Shown here: positions 20,685 through 29,565 of the stretch, piece after piece | Layout: each line of letters starts with the position of its first letter | Numbering within the stretch: position 1 is the first letter of the stretch | Assembly: GCA_030267965.1 (NCBI GenBank) | Contig: BRYA01000413.1 | Span: 1-36,195 of the forward strand | Reading direction: 5' to 3' | DNA: 36,195 nucleotides | Origin: Triparma columacea | Taxonomy: Eukaryota > Sar > Bolidophyceae > Parmales > Triparmaceae | Program-made: the position numbers and the translations under genes | Notes under the pieces: generated by a model | What the model was told of the DNA's origin: nothing | The model's database searches: none | The model's input: only the letters and a program-made list of their open reading frames with translations

Positions 20685-21791
20685 TGGTTTTTAGGGCAGA
20701 GGAGATAGTTAAAGGGAAGCATGGGGGTATTAGAATATTGACGGGCAAAAAGGGAGAAGGAAGGATCGAAATATGCAATACTGGCAAAGATATGTGGGTC
20801 ACTTCAAAGGTGCCGCTTCCTGCCGTCGAAATAGAATGCTAAATTCATCTGGAGTGCAGAGGGATTTCGAACTAAAAATGTCGGCGATGGGTAATTCGGA
20901 ACGCAACTCACTCTTTGATGAAGTGGGGCTGAAGGGGAAGTGAGACAGACAGAAGGTTTGTGGATATCTCGGAAGATGTTTTGTTGACAGCAAAATCCAT
21001 TGAAGGGCTGTTGCTGTTGAAGCTGAAAGAGGAAAAAGTAATTCTTTCATACATACCACAAGTAAGTGCGAGCGCCAGCCTTGGGCCTGCGGACCTATAA
21101 TAGGATGAGCGCCGACGCAAGTTTTTCAGTTGCTGACGCAAGTCAAGCTGTTGAATGCTGACAAGTAGAGTGGTGAGGACCAACTTCACTGTGTCCGCGT
21201 GGAGAGCAGCTGAGCCGTCCGTTAATAAGATAAGATGAGATCCGAAGTCACCGTATCCTCTGCACGTTAGCCATCCAAACTTAAGCTAATTTTGACATTA
21301 AGATTTTGACGGTGATTAGAAAGCTTAGAATTCATTAAAAATATTAATTAATAATTTCAATCAAATTCAAACTCTTAGACTAGCCAAAACAAGTGACAAA
21401 GTCTATTTCGAAATGGATATACTTCAACAATAAAATTTATTGAAATAAAATATTTTTTAATAGTACTTGTATTTTGATAAATTTATTGTGATTTTATCAA
21501 ATCACAAAAATAAAAATATCCTTATAACGTGAGATATAATTTATTGAAAATGTATACCAAAAACCTCGAAAAATATATAAATACATAAATGATCATAAAT
21601 TAAATAGCATACAAATAACTGGTGCAAATCCAAATCTTCTTTACTGACTTTTTTCACAAAATTTGATCAGCAAAAAGTGTTCAATACTACGTGTTCACGG
21701 AGATTTTGTTGTTTATTAGTCATAAATCTGACCCCCCCCTCATTAATTTAACAAGTTATAAAGACGACCCTCAGCCCGATCAGTAGAGAAA
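20685..21791. other. Long spacer between divergent genes, with AT-rich island
   Basis: This region of 1.1 kb separates the sulfite oxidase and carrier starts. The part near sulfite oxidase (20685-21190) may hold its 5' UTR and an untranslated or first coding exon. A minus-strand frame of 93 residues begins with ATG at 21189, but it resembles nothing known. From about 21280 to 21720 the sequence is strongly AT-rich, unlike the rest of the window, with runs such as AAAATATTAATTAATAATTT and no open frame. I see no transposon termini in it. Confidence 0.5.
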
Positions 21792-22965
21792 ATGGATGCC
21801 CTCATCGCCTCTGCAGCGGCTGGAGCTATGGCTGGTGCCCTTGCTAAGACTGTAATGGCACCTATCGAGCGAGTGAAGTTGCTTCTACAGCTACAAAGTG
21901 CCTCTAACAAGCATATGAAACAGATCGGGACACCGTACACCTCTGCATTTGATGCAGCTCGGAGAGTGTACACTGAGCAAGGTCCTTTGAGTTTCTGGCG
22001 TGGCAATGTATCCAATATTATCAGACACACTGGTGCTACCGCGGTGACTTTCACAATGAAGGATAGGGTGAGGTGTTGGTTTGCGTGGAGAGAGGTGCTT
22101 GATGGTGGTTCTAAATTCTCACTCACCTTCCCCACCCCTTCTTCCCCTGCCATCCTTTCGCCAGTTCCGTGAGTTCTTCCTTCCCATATGCGAGGGAGAG
22201 GTAAGTTTATCCCTGATTTTTTGCTGTCTCGAATCCCTTCTCCTCCTTATCCTCCCTCCCTCTCCCCCTCCACTCCCCACCCCCCAATCCAAGAACCCAA
22301 ATGTGATGCGCCGGCGGAAAAGCCTCCTCGTGAGCTTTCTCTCCGGTGGCGCTGCAGGGGCTACCGCAACGACGATTTTCTACCCTCTGGAGTATACCCG
22401 GACCAGGCTCGCCCTCGACAGTGGAAGCGGGGCCACCCGTTTGTACCCAGGAGGGTTGCGCGATGTGATTCGACGGACTGTGAGGGTTGACGGAGCGGGG
22501 GGACTGTACAAGGGCTACCCGGTGGCCCTATTTGGTATCGTGCTTTTCAGGGCCTTGTCCATGGGGGGTTACGATTTTGTAAAGGGGGAGATGGAAATAT
22601 CGAATTCGGCCCCGCTATACCGGCGATTCCTGGCCGCACAGTTAGTATCTGTCGCGGCCGGAACAATTTGTTACCCGATCGACACTGTCCGGAGAAAGTT
22701 GATGATGCAGGCTGGTTCAAAGAAGAAGCTTTATGACTCTACTTATGACTGCGTCAAATGTATCATCGAAACGCACGGCTACAGGTAAGGACTAGATAAA
22801 AGCGGGGGGGAAATGGCACGGCATTCTAAATACTAATGCGCTCGTCATCGCAGGGGGTTCTACAATGGGCTGGGCCCCAACATATTGAGATCGGTTGGGG
22901 GAGCAATTTTGCTTGTCAGCTATGACGAGTTCAAGACTAGCATTTTATCCATGACGGGAGAATAG
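21792..22965 (+). CDS. Mitochondrial carrier, ADP/ATP-translocase-like
   Basis: Four exons: 21792-22067, 22165-22200 (only 36 nt), 22294-22784 and 22854-22965. They join in frame to 304 residues, the normal length of this family (about 300). Three carrier repeats are visible, each with a Px[DE]xx[RK] signature: APIERVKLLLQ, YPLEYTRTRL and YPIDTVRRKLMMQ. FWRGN in repeat 1 and FYNGLGPNILRSVGGA in repeat 3 are typical of ADP/ATP carriers. The diagnostic RRRMMM motif of true ADP/ATP carriers is changed to RRKLMM, so the substrate may differ. It should sit in an inner membrane (mitochondrion, or another organelle for divergent members) and exchange adenine nucleotides or a related solute. Its nearest neighbour is sulfite oxidase, transcribed away from it. 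Confidence 0.9.
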
Positions 22966-23019
22966 GCAATATGTGCGATAAGTCAAAAGCAAAAATGTTG
23001 ATTGAGAACAAGAAGCACT

Positions 23020-24108
23020 TTATTCGCTTACAGCCACTGCCAGGCCCTCTTCCATCTCTCTTAACCATTTATTCAGCCCCATTTCTGAGCCATACCAGCG
23101 CTCAGGCTCATTCACGCTGTGGAACCCCCCCTCCTTGCCAAGCGATATTTGTCTGCTCCCATCCAAGTGCGCGGAGCATTGTGGGACGACGCCGTCTCCT
23201 TTGAATGTGATGAGCGATGCGAAGCGTTGAGATGAGCGAACTACTTTGTTACAAAATGAAACGCTCGTCGCCCGTTCTCACCTTCCACCCCCCCCTTTCC
23301 ACATACCCCCATGTAGCTGTTGTACGCGAAACCCTCGACCGTAGTCGGTTCCCAGAATTTCCACCACAGTCGGTTCTGCTTCTCCCCCACGATGGGACTA
23401 CCGCCAACGCTCATGTAGTAAACTTCATCGTGGAAGCAGCCCGGGATCAGCTCCGACGTAAGCGTTAGCGCCCCCCTTGTCATCTCCATCGATGTGTCTG
23501 GCGGAGGATAATGGGGCGCCCCGAGGGTCACGATTGCCAAAACCTGCATGGCATGGGTTGTTGGGGAAGATTTGTCAGCTGCTGGATCGGGTGCGAGGTC
23601 ACGCGGAGCCCCTTCCCCCCTCCCCCCCCCCTCCCCCCCCCGTCCCCCCCCCCCCAATAATACCCACCTCCTCTCTCTTGAGCTGCTTGCCATCCCCTGA
23701 ACCCCAAATCCTCCCATTACCGCTGCCATCTCCAAGGCATGCCCTCGCAAGCCAACCCCCAGCGCTGTGCCCCATCAACACACAAGGGGTGCCGTCGTGC
23801 TTCTGCACGCTGTCGTGGACGAGGTCTAGGTACCACCCGAAGGCCTTGTTGGTTGGGGGAGCCTTGCCTGCCCAAAAGGAAAGATCTGTAGCGCCTCGAG
23901 AGAAGACCTTCAACCAATCCATGCGTTCGACATCAACTATGGTAACCTCTTTGTATCCTCTTGTCTTGAGAGAGCTTTCGAGGGGTCGGTAGTCTTGGGC
24001 ATTGTTGAAAAACCCGGGAAGGATAACAATAGGAGGCTTTAAAGGCGAAGTGAAGGAGGGTAAAGCGAATACAACGGAGATTACGAAGATGAGGAGAGGA
24101 AGTCTCAT
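23020..24108 (-). CDS. Alpha/beta hydrolase, PGAP1-like / plant plastid lipase-like
   Basis: Three exons: 24108-23668, 23543-23282 and 23198-23020. They join in frame to 293 residues. An N-terminal hydrophobic signal (MRLPLLIFVISVVFALP) suggests entry to the secretory route or a complex plastid. The fold is shown by VILPGF near residue 28 (oxyanion loop), the nucleophile elbow GHSAGG (Ser115), GAPHYPPP, the acid region GDGVVP and the catalytic-His region FHSV near the end, followed by RWYGS and W-x-x-W-like residues. The layout (PGFFNNAQDY, DWLKVFSRGATDLSFW) resembles plant alpha/beta hydrolases related to GPI inositol-deacylases. The true substrate is unknown. AATAAA (plus-strand TTTATT at 23019-23024) overlaps the TAA stop. 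The first intron contains the poly-C tract near 23615-23655. Confidence 0.85.
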
Positions 24109-24440
24109 CAGAGGAAGCCTAACAGAGGTAGCCTTACCCCGGGGATCGGAATGAGTTGGCAGAAAAAAACTCTAATACTCAATTAACTTTACAAGAAGAA
24201 GTCACAACCAATTTGTTATCAAACAAGTTTGAAGAAGAAGTGGTGAAAATTGTGGTCAAGATTGATTTAAAGTCCCAAAAATTAACGAAAAAAATTGAAG
24301 CACCTGGGTATCCTCAGCTCAAGGGTTGGGTTATGATGACACCAAGCGTGAGGTGGATTGAACAGAAGGGATTTTAGAGGGCACTCGAGGCACCCACGTA
24401 AACTACACATAACTACTAAAAAATACACACAACAAACGCA
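24109..24440. other. Intergenic between two minus-strand genes
   Basis: A spacer of 332 bp that must hold the hydrolase promoter and the 3' end of the zinc-finger gene. The middle is AT-rich. A plus-strand open frame of 73 codons lacks an ATG and has no recognisable domain. I see no defined element. Confidence 0.4.
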
Positions 24441-25232
24441 CTAACCGTTTAGCATCCTTAGCAATTTATTCGCCCTCTCCAGGGCAGTCTCTCTCTCTCC
24501 CTCCCCCTCTCCCCCCTCCTCGCATCTCCTCCTCTTCTCCCCCCTCTCCCCTCTGACGCTCGCGACGCTCATAGCCAACCCCCCTTTCGCCACTGGGCAG
24601 TAGTACCGGTGTCCCTCCAGCGCCATGAAGACCTCTCCCTCCCCCGCCTTTGGCACAGGGACCGTGGCCCCACAGCAGTCGCAGTACAACCTTTCTTCCT
24701 CCTCCTCGTCAACCCTCCAGTTGCAGCATGCTGCCCCCACGACCCCTTCATTGTACCCCCTCCACTCCCCAACTGACCCATCAACCTCCTCCCCGCAATC
24801 TACCTTGACCCCCTCGTCAAACACTGAATCCAGCGCCTGGCACCTCCCTTCAATCTCTCCCCAAGTAGCGTTCGTCGGAGGGTAGCTAAGGTACGTTTCC
24901 GGCGCCGGGTTCCACCTGTGCCTGCAGAACTCCTCGTGCGCCTCCCTGAGCCTCCCCTTAAGCGCTTCAGCCACCTTCTGAGCCTCATCCTCCCCCAGAG
25001 TGTCGTCAATACGAACGCACACCTGGGCGCCGCACTCAGAGCACGAGATCTCGTCCACCCCAGTGCATGAGTAACCCCAGCGAGCAGCACATTCTGGGCC
25101 AAGACCTGAGGGCTTTGCAAAGTACAGACTAGGTTTGTAGCTCCTGAGCCTGTTGACGTAATCTAGCCGGGTGGTGCCAGAGGAGATGGAGGGGAAGGTC
25201 CTGAGGGTCTTCTCAAGCAGTTCAGCAGCCAT
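24441..25232 (-). CDS. C3HC zinc finger protein, NIPA/ZC3HC1-like
   Basis: Intronless frame of 263 residues. The open frame extends upstream to 25346 without ATG, so the ATG at 25232 (MAAELLEKTLRTF) is the likely start. Residues about 25-115 fit the C3HC zinc finger of NIPA/Rsm1 proteins: RLRSYKPSLYFAKP, then C-AARWGYS-C, S-C-SEC, and the distal H/C pair in AHEEFCRHRW. A second, weaker Cys block (YCDCCGATVPV, then HRYYCPV) fits the Rsm1-like second half. The C terminus is rich in Arg/Glu with a likely nuclear basic patch (EKRRR). Human ZC3HC1 and yeast Pml39 bind the nuclear-pore basket, and ZC3HC1 was also described as an SCF subunit. A nuclear role is inferred. The family match rests on motif spacing only. 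Confidence 0.75.
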   Translation of the reverse strand: MAAELLEKTLRTFPSISSGTTRLDYVNRLRSYKPSLYFAKPSGLGPECAARWGYSCTGVDEISCSECGAQVCVRIDDTLGEDEAQKVAEALKGRLREAHEEFCRHRWNPAPETYLSYPPTNATWGEIEGRCQALDSVFDEGVKVDCGEEVDGSVGEWRGYNEGVVGAACCNWRVDEEEEERLYCDCCGATVPVPKAGEGEVFMALEGHRYYCPVAKGGLAMSVASVRGERGEKRRRCEEGGEGEGERETALERANKLLRMLNG

Positions 25233-25577
25233 CACTGAAGGGGCAGAGGGACGGAAGGTCAAACAAATCTGTATTTCAGAGACTTCTGCTGGTAATAGAT
25301 CAACTCTGGTAGCACTAAAGACTATATGTGTCGACAGAGAGAACAAATTTGGACGAAAAAGGATGGTTTCAACTTTCTGTTCAGTTTTCCAATTTTTTGA
25401 TTTTTTTGACTCTACTCTCCCTCCCCTTCCCCTCTTACGTCGACGTCTACCTTAACCTGTAGCCAGATTTTTAACCCAGTCTACCCCTTACTCTCCCGCA
25501 TATCCTTACTTTACTCACTTGAAGGTCTTAACAAGCAATACTACGCCTCGTTCTCTTTGGGGTGTAATTTCTCCTGG
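25233..25577. promoter_or_regulatory. Divergent promoter, zinc finger / eight-span membrane protein
   Basis: A spacer of 345 bp between start codons pointing apart. The sequence is pyrimidine-rich (about 25375-25450) and has no open frame. No specific factor site is recognised. Confidence 0.35.
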
Positions 25578-27194
25578 ATGAACCCTCTTCGAGCCTCAGT
25601 AACGTCGAAATTTAATCCGAAGCATGAATCACGTACATCGACCATCGTACAACTGGACTTAGGTCGGAAGAGCCACAAACGGAGGCGGTCAATGGTGGCA
25701 AGAATGACGGGGGTGAAGCAGGACGTGCAGAGCTTTGAGTGGTTCGATCCCTCCAAGCAGCTCTACAAAAAGATGCGCTCCGCCATCACCTACCTCACCC
25801 TGGTGACCTTCGTCTACACGCTCTTCTTCATCCTCCTGGTAACGTCTGGCTTCTCTAACTGGACCACGCTCACACCATCTGTTGTCAACCTCTATGGCGG
25901 CATTGGGATACTGTGCCCCCTCAGCGGCGTCGTGTGTTTGTTCAGCAGGTTCAGCAAGAAGGTGAGGATGATAGAAACGAGTATGTGCAGGAGAAATAGT
26001 AGTTACTATGCAAGTTGGTGTTGACTCTCTTACTTCAATCACCATCCAGACCTTGGCGCAGTTTAATGTTGTACCGCTTATCAGATTCTACTGGTTTTTC
26101 AACTACATCCTCCCCCTCTACCTCTTCCTCGCACTGATTAGCTTTGACTACGAGGCCACAATCTCCATTTGGAACCTCAAGCTTTGGGATACCGGGAGCT
26201 ACCTTTGGGTTCGGGGCCTGTTCTGCCAGGGCGGGACGTCCACAAAGACCTGCAACGTTCCCGAGTCAGTGTGGGCTCAGGGCGTCACAGCCGTCAACGC
26301 CTTCTGCATCAGCACGTTTGGGAACACCGACTGCTACGGTATCCAGGACAACGCGCAGAACGGGTTCAGGATATACAGCATATTCTCCTTCATATTTGTG
26401 GCGATCGTCGGCATCGTGACCTCTATCTTAATGCTTGTTCTCATAATTTCCGTAAAAATATGGATAGGGGCCGAGTTGATAAACAGCAGCAACTTGAACC
26501 ACACGGAGGCCGTCTTTTGGTTCCTGATCCCCACAGGTAAGCGTCGCGTCGCGAAATGAGAGCATTCTATACACATCCATGCACGTCGTAATGCTTCTTC
26601 TGTTAGACATTTACCAACGCTTTACAACACATGAGTCACGAAAGCCTCATCTCATTCTGCTGTCGTTTCGCCCCTCCAGTCGGAGCCGCCCTCACTGGGA
26701 CCTCTTTCCTCACAAACATTGGAACGACCTTAACTTCCTTCATCCTGCTGTCGATAACTTTCTACACTTCCTCCTTCACCTTCCTTGTCCTGGCCGTTCT
26801 TGCTTTTGTCATCACGCACTATTCCCCAAACACGCCCAAACAGGTGAAAACCAAAATTATACTCATCACATCCTTCACCGTATTCGGTGTCATCAGCACT
26901 GCCGCGGCGGTCGTGACCGTGGTAATCGGATCCATATACTGGGCAACAGAAAACCAATTAGATACCGCATCAGCAACGTCTCTTGCCTGCACCTTTGACT
27001 ACTCCAACTCCTGCTCTGATTGTCCTGCGCTGTGCCCCGAGTGGAACTACGAGGAGGTGGAGCAAGTTTTGCGGTCCGTATTCAAGGTGGCGGTGTTGTT
27101 AGGGACGCTCTTAATTTTATTTGGAATTTGCTCGGTCTGGACGGGCGTGAGGTGGTACAGGCATTATCGGCACCATAAGGTAGACTATGTTTGA
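25578..27194 (+). CDS. Eight-span membrane protein, duplicated tetraspanin-like layout
   Basis: Three exons: 25578-25961, 26050-26536 and 26680-27194. They join in frame to 461 residues. The open frame begins upstream without an ATG, so the ATG at 25578 is chosen. The cytosolic N terminus is basic (KSHKRRR). Eight hydrophobic spans fall into two sets of four. In each set the long loop carrying cysteines lies just before the last span: CQGGT...CNV...C...C in the first, and a compact CTFDYSNSCSDCPALC loop in the second. This loop placement is like tetraspanins, but the CCG motif is absent, so this is a layout resemblance and not a family call. The C terminus is a short His/Arg tail. AATAAA starts three bases after the stop (27198-27203). 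Confidence 0.8.
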
Positions 27195-27275
27195 AGAAAT
27201 AAAGCTTGTTTCGCGAAATAGTTGGTTTATTCAAACATAAACACAACACTCTTCATAATGCCCCCCCCACACTCC
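27195..27275. terminator. Compact shared 3' region with facing poly(A) signals
   Basis: Only 81 bp lie between convergent stops. AATAAA on the plus strand at 27198-27203 serves the membrane-protein gene. TTTATT at 27226-27231 gives AATAAA on the minus strand for REV7. Each poly(A) signal lies within 50 bases of its own stop codon. Confidence 0.65.
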
Positions 27276-28006
27276 TCACGCTTCACTGTAGCACTGACAG
27301 ACAAGTCCACATCCCTCAACCTTGAGGCCCTTGAGGGGCGTTATCTTCTCCCCTCCCGCACTCTTCCTCCCCCAAGCGATCCACCTCCCCCCCCTGACGG
27401 CCTCCCCGAGGACCTTGCAGTCGTCAACAGCCGCCTTGTTGTCAGGGTTTGATATGACAAGGATGCGGAAAGACGCAGACTCAGAGAGCTTCAGCGGCTT
27501 TTGCAGCATCAACTAATGGGTGCACGGGGGGTGACGATGTTAGGACTAAAAAGCGAGCCATCGACGAAGCCCCGTTCAATGCACCTCTCCACCCTGCTCA
27601 CCTTCACCAATATATCCCTAAAACCGAACTCCACAAGAGAGATGTCCTCCCCCCCAACCACTCTCCCCCCCCTCTTCCACCCCCCTCGCCCCCCCTCTCC
27701 GCCTTCCGACACTGTACCCAACACTTTGAAGTTGAAAATAAATCTCTGCACCACCCCATCCTCATCAAACAGCTCCAAGATCACCCCCTTCACCCCCCCA
27801 TCTCCAATACCCTTTGCAGCAACGTCAACAGTCTCATCGATGTAATCTTTAACGTCTGGGTGCCTGCAAACCATTGGGCTCACCCCAAGAAAAGATGTCG
27901 GAAAGAAGAGGGCTGGTGGATAAAGGTGGATTGACAGCAACGTTGTCAATGAGTGGGTGAGGAAAGGGGATACTAAATCAGCAAGGAAGACATGTGATTG
28001 ATTCAT
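27276..28006 (-). CDS. MAD2L2: REV7/MAD2L2-like HORMA-domain protein
   Basis: Two exons, 28006-27602 and 27512-27276, join in frame to 213 residues, matching the usual length of REV7 (about 211). The HORMA domain spans the whole protein. LYPPALFF corresponds to the family's YP-x-x-x-F block, followed by CRHPDVKDYI (family: CHPELNQYI), then a strand ending FIFNF, then after the intron FRILVISNP and the closing ITPLKGLKV (family: IPLKTM). REV7 is the adaptor subunit of translesion polymerase zeta and also acts in shieldin and in spindle checkpoint control in animals. The acidic first helix is shorter than in human. A Gly/Arg-rich insert (about residues 101-119) sits in a loop. The open frame begins upstream with GTG, but the ATG at 28006 is the first in frame. 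Confidence 0.85.
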
Positions 28007-28335
28007 TTCTTTCGCCACAGAGCTCTAAAATAGAGCAATCTGCCAGCGGAATGCCACCGAGCACTGGGATGTTGAAAATGAACCGAAATTGACCCCTTCG
28101 GTCCTATTTATTTCCACCCAGACGAAAATGTTAGGTGCTCAATCGTTTGGATAGCCGAAAAGAAGCAATTCACTGCGTTGGTGGGAGTGGAAAGTCAAAA
28201 ATAGTTTGAGCACTTTCTACATTGCCCATTTCCGTAACATACGCGCAGAGGCACGCAGAGTTCCCATCTATCTCCCAGCGAAGGCTCTACATTCTAACGA
28301 CGTCCCACATTCCTTACTCCAAGGGTCAAGATTTC
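28007..28335. promoter_or_regulatory. Divergent promoter, REV7 / coiled-coil gene
   Basis: A spacer of 329 bp between divergent starts. The sequence is of average composition, has no open frame with an ATG, and no recognised element. Confidence 0.35.
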
Positions 28336-29549
28336 ATGACTGAACCCGAATCTTCTTCTCCCTCTTCCCCTTTGGCACCTCTCCCCCCCCCAAATATCCG
28401 CATGCTTTCACCAGGGGATATTGAGAAGGTGTTGAAGGGAGCTAACACGCCGGAGCAAGTTAATCTCGTGCAGGAGGCTTTGAAGAGGTGCACAGTTGGA
28501 GGGGATGCGTTGGGTATCATTCAGGAAGCAGTGGCAAATGAGGTTATGGTGAGAACGTGACGTCAAAATCCCTCCATCTTAAAGAAAAATACTCACCATC
28601 TTCATGTCGCTTAAAGCTTCGTGAGTTGCAGTCAAAGTGCAGGGAGACAGCAAGCAAAATCTTGCAACGAGGTGAGACGGGCCAAAGAAGTGAAAATCGG
28701 AGTGAAATTTCGGCGCGAAAGAACTCAACATTGCAACTCAAAGGAGTAAGGGTCGCTTGTCACTTCCAACCTCACCCCATCCCTTCCACCTCCGCTCTCT
28801 CGTTCACAGTTTTATCCAAGCACCTTTTGCGTGTTGGCTTCTTGGCCTTGCACGCAGCTTCGACAGCAGCCCCCCCTCCCCCCCCCACGGATAACGCACT
28901 TCACTTGGATACTCTCGAGCTTCGCATTAAGAATCTCGAGGAAAGGGTTAAGGAGGAGGCTGAAGAGAGGGCCCAGATTGAAGGTGAGTAGGGTTTGTCA
29001 AATATGGCTTTACGTATGTCACTTTGTTCCTGATGGACCTCAACCTCTCTTCTTGACAATTCATCTAACCCCCTTCTCAGGCCGAGTCCTTGGATTGGTG
29101 ATGGGTTCCGTGACATCCTCCGGCGGTCATCCTCTCGAAATATCAAGTCCGAGGAAACCCCACGCACTCCCCTCAACAGGGCACCCAGAGGTTCCCCAGG
29201 ATCCTGCGAAGCTCTTCCGAAGTCTCTCGCACGACAACGATGGGGAAGTTGACAGTGAAGACGAGGGCGAGGGCAACATCGATGATGACAATGAGGACGC
29301 CGAAGGCCGATTCTTCGAGCTCCCCTCGACTTCCCATAGGTCTCCCCTCGCCCCTCAGTTTTTCCACTCATCGATCGAGCGGAGGTTGAAGAGGATCAAT
29401 GAGAGGGTCGATAAGGTAAGCAACATACCAAAGGAAGAGAAAACGCAGGAGGGTGTTGTTCATTTGCAACCCCTCACCCTTCCTAACCGCCGCCCGTTGA
29501 CACCCAACATCCAATACAGATACTTGCCGAATCCCCAAACACGAAATAA
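28336..29549 (+). CDS. Unrecognised coiled-coil protein
   Basis: Five exons: 28336-28548, 28617-28671, 28810-28983, 29081-29415 and 29520-29549. They join in frame to 268 residues. The ATG at 28336 is the first in its frame. A Ser/Pro-rich head is followed by a helical segment (LSPGDIEKVLKGANTPEQV), a Pro-rich linker (APPPPPT), and a charged coiled coil at about 125-145 (LELRIKNLEERVKEEAEERA). An acidic Asp/Glu block comes next, then a basic end with a heptad-like helix (RRLKRINERVDK). No enzyme motif is visible and I do not recognise the family. The last exon encodes only nine residues before the stop. Intron 2 contains a TTTCGGCGCGAAA palindrome at 28708-28720, which matches E2F-type sites. 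Confidence 0.7.
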
Positions 29550-29565
29550 TAAGCTATTTTATTTA
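29550..29565. terminator. 16-bp spacer between convergent stop codons
   Basis: The TAA of the coiled-coil gene (29547-29549) and the TGA of COG4 (29566-29568) face each other across 16 bases of AT-rich sequence. TTTATT at 29558-29563 gives AATAAA on the COG4 strand directly after its stop. The two mRNAs must overlap unless poly(A) sites lie within the partner's coding sequence. Confidence 0.7.

Noticed and set aside
20908..21189. Minus-strand 93-codon frame upstream of sulfite oxidase
   Set aside because: It has an ATG, but no known motif and no convincing splice link to sulfite oxidase; kept only as a possible 5' exon.
23615..23655. Poly-C tract as a possible repeat element
   Set aside because: It lies in a hydrolase intron and matches the general C-rich acceptor tracts of introns in this window.
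24156..24377. Plus-strand 73-codon frame between hydrolase and zinc finger
   Set aside because: No ATG start, AT-rich, no domain and no neighbour support.
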